Of a stretch of DNA of 44,534 bases, positions 6,748 through 12,072 are shown in pieces. Within the stretch, counting starts at the first letter, position 1. Each line of letters opens with the position of its first letter. The position numbers were made by a program, and so were the translations under genes. The DNA comes from Bacteroidota bacterium (lineage in GTDB: Bacteria; Bacteroidota; Bacteroidia; Bacteroidales; CAIXZF01): contig JAKLIX010000002.1 in the NCBI GenBank assembly GCA_022709385.1, forward strand, positions 1-44,534, given 5' to 3'. A model generated the notes under the pieces. That model ran no database searches. It was not told where the DNA came from and saw only the letters and a list, made by a program, of their open reading frames with translations.

Positions 6748-7424
6748 ACCATCTCCTCCTCCATCGCAAACACCTTCTTGTCCGTAATATCCAACACCCT
6801 GGCCTGCAGAAACTCAATGAAACGCTCCACTATGGCAACGAGCCGGGGAACATCCCTGTCGGCCCGGTAGAAATACTCCTCCCGGTACACATTCGAGAAG
6901 TCGGTCACGGTGTACTCAAAGGTGTCAACGTCCACACCATTCGCAACCAAACAATAGGGATAAACCACATGCTGCCACGCATGAAGAAACTTTGGAAACT
7001 CATATCTCCCGGTGGTCTTGATGTCATACACAACACCACCCAGAAGCTCATCAATGAACCCATACAACAATACATCTCCGTATCTTGTGGGTAAGACCCC
7101 CTCGCAATAAACCTGTGACACGGCCCCCTTAAATTTGCAGACCATTTCATTGATGATGCTGGTCTTAAACTCAAAGACATATTGTTCTCCGGTGCGGGAT
7201 GTGTGCGGGTGTGAAATGACACCACTGTCACTTGACAACAGCAGATTCTCCTTTATACACTGATCAACAAGGTTGTTAAAGGCTGTTCCCTTTTCGGCTG
7301 CCTCATTCTCATAGGGCACCCGGTTGATCTTATCCAGAAGTTCCTGCACAGCCTCTTCCGAGTCGCTGTGCAGGTACCTCTGAAAAGCATCCAGCAGGGT
7401 TGCGTAAATCTTATATTGTACCAT
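6744..7424 (-). CDS. PD-(D/E)XK family nuclease
   Basis: A 226-residue protein; I start it at ATG 7424 (MVQYKIYATLLDAFQRYLHS), which overlaps the ATPase gene by 14 nt. Nuclease motifs are visible: a glutamate-containing helix (NEAAEKGTAFNNLVDQCI), a G-F-I-D-E strand followed by VVYDIKTTGRYEF (the D-x-I-K core, about 125-138), and an aromatic QHVVYPYCLVANG helix equivalent to the QxxxY motif of RecB/Cas4-like enzymes. It fits phage exonucleases that work with a single-strand annealing protein, and its partner is probably the adjacent Sak4-like ATPase. Confidence 0.8.
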   Translation of the reverse strand: MVQYKIYATLLDAFQRYLHSDSEEAVQELLDKINRVPYENEAAEKGTAFNNLVDQCIKENLLLSSDSGVISHPHTSRTGEQYVFEFKTSIINEMVCKFKGAVSQVYCEGVLPTRYGDVLLYGFIDELLGGVVYDIKTTGRYEFPKFLHAWQHVVYPYCLVANGVDVDTFEYTVTDFSNVYREEYFYRADRDVPRLVAIVERFIEFLQARVLDITDKKVFAMEEEMV

Positions 7425-8424
7425 CATTGTCAGGAAAAAGGTCATTGGGATCATCTGATGTCACTGCAACTGGCTCCGGGGCCGGGGCTTTCTTTGCCGA
7501 TGGCTTCGGGGCCTCCCCCTCATACTTCTTGGTCATGGTGTTCAGCTTCAATCCAATGAATGTGGCCTTCTGCTTCAGCATCATGGCGGCCTGCAACTTT
7601 GAGTCCCACACATGGTTAATACCACCCACCCAGTCAATGAATTGGTTTGCGGACGTGGCATCGGTAACCCCTGTGAGGTTCTCCTCCACCAATAACATCA
7701 AATCCTGGTAGTCGATTACGGTCTGCCTCTTGCTCTCAAGGGCAGAGTTGTATTTCTCGATCACACGGATAAGAAACTCATTGCGGCTGTCCTTCAGTTC
7801 CGGCACATCCATCACCCCGTCCAGGTTGCAGGAGTTCTTGCCGTAGTACTTCTCGCAGGGATCGAAGCTGATGGTGCGCTTGCGACCGATTGCTTCCATG
7901 TACCCCACCAGGTCAAGTTCCTTGATCAGGTCACCGGCGGAAGACCCGCCAATCTCCGGGCGGATGATCTTGTCGTCCCCGTTGCGCTCCTCCCGGTCAT
8001 GGGCCACAAAGACGATGTGTTTGCCCATAATGCTGATACGCTTGAGAAATCCGACAAATTCAGATTTCCTTTCACCGTATCCCTGCAGGGTGAGTGCCCC
8101 GTTGCTTTTGCCGAGTTTGGGATTCTTGCTGATAAGGTACAGTGCCATGTAGTCCAGCATCTTCCCGGCGGTGTCAATCACCAGGGTTTTGTAGGCTGAC
8201 AGGTTTTCATTCAGCACATCGAGGCAGTCCTGCCATGACCTGATCTGCACGGTGTCTGTCTGATGCATTGGATTAACTCTGTGTACACCTCCATCGAAGT
8301 CGAGCAGCAGGGGTGATGGGGCGGACAGGGCGAGTGTTGACTTGCCAAGTCCGGGCTGGCCGTACACCAGCATCTTGATTGTTGTCGGAGTGTCTAACTC
8401 CGAGGGCTTTTTGATAAGTGTCAT
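7411..8424 (-). CDS. Phage P-loop ATPase, Sak4-like recombination protein (AAA_24 type)
   Basis: A 337-residue protein with Walker A YGQPGLGKST (about 21-30), a following LLLDFDGGVHRVNP segment, and Walker B KTLVIDTAGK (about 83-92). This layout is that of the phage nucleotide-binding family PF13479, whose best-known members (Sak4) are RecA-core proteins promoting single-strand annealing or exchange. A proline/alanine-rich tail (EAPKPSAKKAPAPEPVAVTS) and acidic C-terminus (DPNDLFPDND) resemble tails that recruit SSB-type partners. It lies downstream of the tRNA cluster and overlaps the PD-(D/E)XK nuclease. Confidence 0.8.
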   Translation of the reverse strand: MTLIKKPSELDTPTTIKMLVYGQPGLGKSTLALSAPSPLLLDFDGGVHRVNPMHQTDTVQIRSWQDCLDVLNENLSAYKTLVIDTAGKMLDYMALYLISKNPKLGKSNGALTLQGYGERKSEFVGFLKRISIMGKHIVFVAHDREERNGDDKIIRPEIGGSSAGDLIKELDLVGYMEAIGRKRTISFDPCEKYYGKNSCNLDGVMDVPELKDSRNEFLIRVIEKYNSALESKRQTVIDYQDLMLLVEENLTGVTDATSANQFIDWVGGINHVWDSKLQAAMMLKQKATFIGLKLNTMTKKYEGEAPKPSAKKAPAPEPVAVTSDDPNDLFPDNDGTI

Positions 8425-8464
8425 TGTTGCGTTGTTTATTGGTTAATAAAAGGTTTACTGTCAA

Positions 8465-8552
8465 AAAGAGCACGCTGGCTGTTTGTTCCTGTATTCCTGT
8501 CGGCTGACAGCCAGGGGTGAGACCGGAACGCATCTCTCCACTCGTGCTCTTT
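8465..8552 (-). terminator. Two-stem structured element ending in a T-run, downstream of the tRNA-like gene
   Basis: AAAGAGCACG (8465-8474) pairs perfectly with CGTGCTCTTT (8543-8552). Directly inside it CTGGCTGT (8475-8482) pairs with ACAGCCAG (8507-8514), giving two stacked stems. On the minus strand the outer stem ends CGTGCTC followed by TTTTT, so it can act as an intrinsic terminator or 3' processing hairpin just after the tRNA-like gene and before the ATPase gene. Confidence 0.5.
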
Positions 8553-8553
8553 G

Positions 8554-8641
8554 TGGCCGGGGCAGGAGTCGAACCTGCATACAGGCGGAGACCAACGTGG
8601 TTACGGCGTTTTTTCTACCTGCGTCCTTTTGTCACCCGGCT
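8554..8641 (-). ncRNA. tRNA-like gene, non-canonical (possible class II or degenerate tRNA)
   Basis: On the minus strand an 88-nt unit has a tRNA-like acceptor (AGCCGGG against CCCGGCC, 6 of 7 pairs with A1 opposite C72), T8, and a perfect T arm GCAGG-TTCGACT-CCTGC. The 56 nt between acceptor and T arm are 15 more than a class I tRNA, and I cannot fit a normal D arm or a 7-nt anticodon loop with U33. The best central hairpin is AACG/CGTT closing a 9-nt loop. It could be a decayed tRNA or a tRNA mimic. No CCA is encoded. Confidence 0.4.
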
Positions 8642-8677
8642 AAAGAAACTATCATTCACTCAAAGAACTTACTTTTG

Positions 8678-8748
8678 TTGCGGGGCCGGGACTTGAACCC
8701 GGAACTCAGGATTATGAGACCTGTGTTTTACCATTGAACTACCCCGCT
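8678..8748 (-). tRNA. tRNA-Met(CAU) (or tRNA-Ile2 if modified)
   Basis: A 71-nt cloverleaf on the minus strand: acceptor with six GC-rich pairs, T8-A9, D arm GTTC-AATGGTA-AAAC, anticodon arm CAGGT-CTCATAA-TCCTG with anticodon CAT, a 4-nt variable loop, T arm CCGGG-TTCAAGT-CCCGG, discriminator A73, no encoded CCA. Position 1 is A and position 72 is A, an unpaired end. The anticodon stem lacks the three GC pairs of initiator tRNA. A CAU anticodon could also be read as Ile after lysidine modification. Confidence 0.85.
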
Positions 8749-8830
8749 GTGTTGCCGGTCTTTCCCGGCTGTCTTTTGGGCCACCTGGGTGTATGGGATG
8801 GGAATTATCAAACCACCCCACCGGGAGGAT

Positions 8831-9157
8831 TTACCCGGCCTTCTTGCGTGAAAATTCACTCACCCCTGCACGAGGGGAGACCCGACTACGTTGTTCCCTC
8901 AATCCCGCCAATACCTCTTCACTCCGGAACAGAATCTTCTTGCCTGTGCGATAGGTTGGAAAGCGGCCTGAGTTGCTCAGGCTTTGAGCCGTGGCCAACG
9001 AAACCCCTAAAAAGTTGGCCAACTCCCGGATACCCCTGATCTGCTTATTGTCCTCCGGAATCACAGACTCGGCCTCTCTGTCCAGAGCAAGCATCAGAAG
9101 CCGCTCCAACCTGTCAAATCTTGACATTATTTGATCAAACTCACTCATATAGCTCAT
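8831..9157 (-). CDS. DUF3853-like helix-turn-helix protein (excisionase type)
   Basis: A 108-residue protein (ATG 9157, alternatively ATG 9148). The N-terminal helix FDQIMSRFDRLERLLMLALD may mediate dimerisation. Residues about 40-85, IRGIRELANFLGVSLATAQS then LSNSGRFPTYRTGKKILFRS, are the DNA-binding winged helix of DUF3853/HTH_17 proteins from Bacteroidota mobile elements. Such proteins serve as excision or accessory DNA-binding factors. Overlaps the preceding zinc-finger gene by 17 nt; lies just upstream of the tRNA cluster. Confidence 0.7.
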   Translation of the reverse strand: MSYMSEFDQIMSRFDRLERLLMLALDREAESVIPEDNKQIRGIRELANFLGVSLATAQSLSNSGRFPTYRTGKKILFRSEEVLAGLREQRSRVSPRAGVSEFSRKKAG

Positions 9158-9326
9158 TTGCTGTTGCCACGAAGCGGGATAGAGAGACCTTTCCCACTCC
9201 GTTGCAATAAGGACACTCTACTTTTTCTTGCCTTACCCGTCCACCTCTCTTTGAGAAGATGATGATATGACCAGTGCCTTTGCACGGATGACACCTGAGT
9301 AATGACTCATGTGATTTTTGGCTCAT
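9141..9326 (-). CDS. Small DnaJ-type zinc-finger protein (61 aa)
   Basis: A 61-residue protein with the two DnaJ-like zinc knuckles CHPCKGTGH (about 12-20) and CPYCNGVGKV (about 38-47), i.e. the CxxCxGxG repeat. It lacks a J domain. ATG 9326 overlaps the LuxR-type gene's stop by ATGA. Such single zinc-finger proteins are frequent in phage early operons; a function cannot be given. Confidence 0.7.
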   Translation of the reverse strand: MSQKSHESLLRCHPCKGTGHIIIFSKRGGRVRQEKVECPYCNGVGKVSLSRFVATANELYE

Positions 9327-9862
9327 AAGATGTTGTTTTGATATGCGAATGCCACCACTCCGTTCTTACTGGCTGCCCCGGTCTTCCGCTCGATGTTGCG
9401 GATATGTACGGCAACAGTCTCCGTACATATGCCGAGATGATCAGCAATCTGTTTGTTTGGCATATCCTGTGCCACCAGCTTGACAACTTCGATCTCCCGA
9501 AGGGTAAGCCCGGCAGGAAGCTTACAGATGCACCCCTCAAACAGGCACTTCCCCCTGAGTCCGCAGTCCCAATATTCCGGCACGGTCACCCCTTCGGGTG
9601 TCCAGTCGGCCCGCTTGTCGAAATCCCCATATCTGCAATAGATGAACTGAATCACCTGTTCAATGGGATCTGATGTGAGCTGTTCGATGGCCTGCAGGGC
9701 CTCCTTGTCGGACTCCAGGAGTCCCCGGAAGGCCTGCAGGGTGTCGATGCTGTCCACCACATTGATTACTTTGCCGTCTCTGATCACCTTAGCTTCTCCG
9801 TTGACGTAGAATGCCTCAAGGTTGTTGCCGATCAGTCCGGCCGGTGTTGTTTGTGCTTCCAT
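9323..9862 (-). CDS. LuxR-type transcriptional regulator with cysteine-rich segment
   Basis: A 179-residue protein from ATG 9862 (an ATG at 9883 is possible). The C-terminal third is a clear LuxR/GerE helix-turn-helix: LTLREIEVVKLVAQDMPNKQ followed by IADHLGICTETVAVHIRNIE. Immediately before it lie four cysteines (YWDCGLRGKCLFEGCICKLP), likely a metal site. The N-terminal part (LEAFYVNGEAKVIRDGKVIN) is beta-rich and unassigned; there is no receiver domain, so it is not a two-component regulator. In this operon it probably controls phage gene expression. Confidence 0.75.
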   Translation of the reverse strand: MEAQTTPAGLIGNNLEAFYVNGEAKVIRDGKVINVVDSIDTLQAFRGLLESDKEALQAIEQLTSDPIEQVIQFIYCRYGDFDKRADWTPEGVTVPEYWDCGLRGKCLFEGCICKLPAGLTLREIEVVKLVAQDMPNKQIADHLGICTETVAVHIRNIERKTGAASKNGVVAFAYQNNIL

Positions 9863-9869
9863 CTTTCTG

Positions 9870-9971
9870 TTATTTAAGGTCACGGGCGGCCTTGGCCATA
9901 GCCAGGATCACCACCAGTCCGGTGATGCCCGCCCCGACAATTAAGCCGATTGCAATTCCCAGTATCAACAT
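9870..9971 (-). CDS. Tiny single-helix membrane protein (33 aa)
   Basis: From ATG 9971 to TAA 9870 the frame encodes 33 residues beginning MLILGIAIGLIVGAGITGLV, one hydrophobic transmembrane helix, ending in the basic tail AKAARDLK. It overlaps the 76-residue gene by 7 nt and ends 8 nt before the LuxR-type gene. Length and composition are those of small phage membrane peptides; function unknown. Confidence 0.45.
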   Translation of the reverse strand: MLILGIAIGLIVGAGITGLVVILAMAKAARDLK

Positions 9972-10195
9972 ACGTTCTCGGTTTTTTTGGCTGTCTCCAC
10001 CATGAGCATAGTGGGAATGCCGGTTTCTCTTTCGATATATTCCAACATCTTATCTTCCACCAACCGGGGATCATTCCGGTAAAGTGCCGCCTCCAGGGTT
10101 CTCTTGTCCCGGATTCCCATTCTGTACATGACCCCAGCCCGCAGGGAGACCATCTCCCAGACGATCCGTTTTAGTTTCTTTTTGAGTACTACCAT
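9965..10195 (-). CDS. Small basic phage protein (76 aa)
   Basis: A 76-residue protein starting at ATG 10195 (MVVLKKKLKRIVWEMVSLRA), 2 nt after the stop of the HTH gene. The N-terminus is basic and helical; the central part (DKRTLEAALYRNDPRLVEDK) and the C-terminus (YIERETGIPTMLMVETAKK) are helical too. No domain recognised; a DNA-binding accessory role would fit its position second in the early operon but is unproven. Confidence 0.5.
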   Translation of the reverse strand: MVVLKKKLKRIVWEMVSLRAGVMYRMGIRDKRTLEAALYRNDPRLVEDKMLEYIERETGIPTMLMVETAKKTENVC

Positions 10196-10197
10196 AT

Positions 10198-10434
10198 TTA
10201 TATAGTATCTTGTTTGACAATCATTTTTTCTGCCCAATCAAGCAATTCGCTTTTTGAAAAGATGAGGTATTGTCCCCACTTATACCTGGGTACTTTTTTT
10301 GCTGCCGAAAGATTGTAGAGTCTTTTTGTTGTCACCGGATAGCCATTTTCCTGTAGAAACGTAGTGGCCCTTCTGATTGCCACCCAGTCCTTGGGGCGAC
10401 TGTTACACTTTTGTGGTATTGCTTTCGCTCTCAT
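10198..10434 (-). CDS. Excisionase/MerR-like helix-turn-helix protein (78 aa)
   Basis: A 78-residue protein starting at ATG 10434, MRAKAIPQKCNSRPKDW. Residues about 22-60 form a winged HTH of the HTH_17 type (AIRRATTFLQENGYPVTTKR, LYNLSAAKKVPRYKWG), ending QYLIFSKSELLDWAEKMI, the usual sequence of DNA-binding excisionases. It is the first leftward gene from the switch region and is divergent from the XRE repressor, in the position of a Cro- or Xis-like early protein. A longer upstream extension would run through the promoter and is rejected. Confidence 0.7.
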   Translation of the reverse strand: MRAKAIPQKCNSRPKDWVAIRRATTFLQENGYPVTTKRLYNLSAAKKVPRYKWGQYLIFSKSELLDWAEKMIVKQDTI

Positions 10435-10465
10435 TGTTGTGTATATTTGCATCATTATTACAGCG

Positions 10466-10497
10466 CAAAGATAAAGTAATTTAATGACGTTTGTCAA
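10466..10497 (-). promoter_or_regulatory. Leftward early promoter
   Basis: On the minus strand TTG (10497-10495) and TATCTTTG (10473-10466) are separated by 21 bases, matching the Bacteroidota -33/-7 consensus (TTG, TAnnTTTG) closely. Transcription would start near 10460, about 26 nt before the first leftward gene. Confidence 0.7.
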
Positions 10498-10498
10498 G

Positions 10499-10511
10499 TG
10501 TTTACGAAACA
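10499..10511. promoter_or_regulatory. Candidate repressor operator
   Basis: TGTTTACGAAACA is a 13-bp dyad (TGTTT-acg-AAACA) situated between the two divergent genes and touching the upstream edge of the leftward promoter. That is the expected place for an XRE repressor to bind. Confidence 0.45.
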
Positions 10512-10537
10512 TTTTTGTGTTTTTATGTCAATTTATA

Positions 10538-10987
10538 ATGATTCTAAATACCGAAATAGGAACCAGGCTTAGGGAATTAAGGAAACGGCACGGATTAACT
10601 CAAAAGCAAATGGCAGAAAGGGTTGGTCTAAAAACCCATTCTGCATGGAGCATGCTTGAGTCTGGTAAAAATATGATTACACCCTCTTTGTTGATGTTAC
10701 TCGAAAAGTCATTTAATGTCAGACCTGAATGGATACAACATGGGACGGGAACAATGTATGGGTCTCAAACGTATTCTGGGGAGCAACAATCCGTCCCTCA
10801 TCTGTGTGAATCCACACAACAATATCAAAGCACAAACAAATCAACCGATGATCGGATAGCTAACCTTGAGGATGAAATCAGGTATTTAAAACAAGTTGTT
10901 TATAGAATGGGGAGACAGATTGATGATATCGAGGCAGATATTCGTACTTTTGAAAGCCAAGACCTCTTGAAAAAAAAGTCAGAGTAA
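10538..10987 (+). CDS. XRE-family phage repressor
   Basis: A 149-residue protein from ATG 10538 (MILNTEIGTRLRELRKRHGL). Residues about 5-62 form a five-helix XRE/Cro HTH (RELRKRHGLTQKQMAERVGL, then SAWSMLESGKNMITPSLLML), followed by FNVRPEWIQHGTGTMYG, the standard post-HTH turn. The C-terminal part from about residue 105 (DRIANLEDEIRYLKQVVYRM) is a coiled coil for oligomerisation; there is no LexA-like peptidase domain, so induction by RecA self-cleavage is unlikely. It is divergent from the early operon and is the likely lysogeny regulator. The coding region is AT-rich. Confidence 0.8.
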   Translation: MILNTEIGTRLRELRKRHGLTQKQMAERVGLKTHSAWSMLESGKNMITPSLLMLLEKSFNVRPEWIQHGTGTMYGSQTYSGEQQSVPHLCESTQQYQSTNKSTDDRIANLEDEIRYLKQVVYRMGRQIDDIEADIRTFESQDLLKKKSE

Positions 10988-11030
10988 TTAACATGTTTAA
11001 ATATATTGATATAAACAAATACTAACCACT

Positions 11031-11612
11031 ATGATTACATTTGTTGTTATTCTGATTATCTCTATTGTGTTTTTGACCCTATTTGTGCTGGCAAATGCGA
11101 CCAAAAACAGCACCAATCTTATTGATGGATCCACTGATGTGTCTGGAAGATTATTGGATGGGGATAACGTCAAAGTGTTTCAATTAGATGGAGTTGACCA
11201 CTATCAAATTAAAACGGAAAAATTCGCCTTCTTTCACGATATCAAAGATGACCATCAGAAAATTATTGAACTATTCAGTATTGTCCCCAATCCCTCTCTA
11301 AGTGGATATGGATATATCCCAGTAGATGTTTTCAATGATGTTCACGCAAAACATATTGAATCAAGAAAAGCATACGAAACCACCAACATAGCAACTAAAT
11401 ATGAAACTATACATCAAACCAAGAGGGTGTGTTGCCCCAAGTGTGGGTCAGATCAAATTGTTGCTCAAAAAAAGGGATTTGGTGTCGGAAAGGCCGCTGT
11501 GGGGGCTATCTTGGTTGGTGGGATTGGCCTTGCGGCCGGTGCAATAGGAAGCAAGAAAATATATCTTGTCTGTATGAGTTGCGGTCATAGATTTAACCCG
11601 GGTAATAACTAA
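11031..11612 (+). CDS. Membrane-anchored protein with C-terminal zinc ribbon and glycine-rich hairpin
   Basis: A 193-residue protein. Residues 1-22 (MITFVVILIISIVFLTLFVL) are an N-terminal membrane anchor. The middle is soluble. The C-terminus has CPKCGSDQ (about 137) and CMSCGHRF (about 183), a zinc ribbon interrupted by a glycine/alanine-rich hydrophobic stretch (GVGKAAVGAILVGGIGLAAG) that may insert in the membrane. I have seen this ribbon-hairpin-ribbon layout in small bacterial and phage proteins without function. Transcribed with the repressor, so it may be expressed in the lysogen, e.g. for exclusion, which is a guess. Confidence 0.6.
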   Translation: MITFVVILIISIVFLTLFVLANATKNSTNLIDGSTDVSGRLLDGDNVKVFQLDGVDHYQIKTEKFAFFHDIKDDHQKIIELFSIVPNPSLSGYGYIPVDVFNDVHAKHIESRKAYETTNIATKYETIHQTKRVCCPKCGSDQIVAQKKGFGVGKAAVGAILVGGIGLAAGAIGSKKIYLVCMSCGHRFNPGNN

Positions 11613-11619
11613 AATAACC

Positions 11620-11919
11620 ATGCAATCTGCCCGGTCGCAGGAGGTTATACAACGGTTCTGGATGGCATTTCGCTATCTCAGGGCTCTCGATCAGATCAAG
11701 TCGTTTGCCGACTTCTGCCGGAAACACGGATTCGACCGGAGAAACTTTGCCCGGTTGCAAGCAGAGCCGCAAAGAGAATTTCCGGTCGAGCTCCTGCAAA
11801 TACTGGTCACTCAATACCATATCTCAGCAGATTACCTGCTCAAAAATAAAGGTGACATGGTGGACAGATCAGCCGAGGTTAGAAACATTTTTGTCCGCTA
11901 TCCTGTCAGCAGTAATTAA
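11620..11919 (+). CDS. Small helix-turn-helix protein (99 aa)
   Basis: A 99-residue protein, ATG 11620, 7 nt after the previous stop. The pattern FADFCRKHGFDRRNFARLQA (about 28-47), then FPVELLQILVTQYHISADYL (about 53-72), LLKNKGDM, is that of XRE-like domains in which recognition-helix and post-HTH segments remain (compare ISADWLLTGKG in phage repressors). It probably binds DNA as a second lysogeny-side regulator. It is the last rightward prophage gene before the terminator at 11,994. Confidence 0.6.
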   Translation: MQSARSQEVIQRFWMAFRYLRALDQIKSFADFCRKHGFDRRNFARLQAEPQREFPVELLQILVTQYHISADYLLKNKGDMVDRSAEVRNIFVRYPVSSN

Positions 11920-11993
11920 TTTAACCATTCAAACGCCTGTTATTCAACGCCCCGTTAAAATGGTTTGAATCCCAGGCGGATCACATAAACAGA

Positions 11994-12047
11994 GCGGGAG
12001 TGAATACTGAGTACCCATGTGTACTGAGGATTGACTCCCGCTTTTTT
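11994..12047 (+). terminator. Strong intrinsic terminator at prophage/chromosome junction
   Basis: GCGGGAGT (11994-12001) pairs with ACTCCCGC (12034-12041), followed by TTTTTT. The loop contains a second dyad (CTGAGTAC/GTACTGAG-like) that can extend the hairpin. It ends rightward transcription of the prophage repressor operon, 26 nt before the convergent kinase gene's stop codon. Confidence 0.8.
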
Positions 12048-12072
12048 AATGGACAAAGGCGACTTGTCGAAT

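Noticed and set aside
8749..8830. Possible third tRNA between the tRNA-Met and the DUF3853-like gene
   Set aside because: There are two small stems (GCCGG/CCGGC and TGGGATGG/CCACCCCA), but no T-loop consensus or acceptor pairing, so no cloverleaf.
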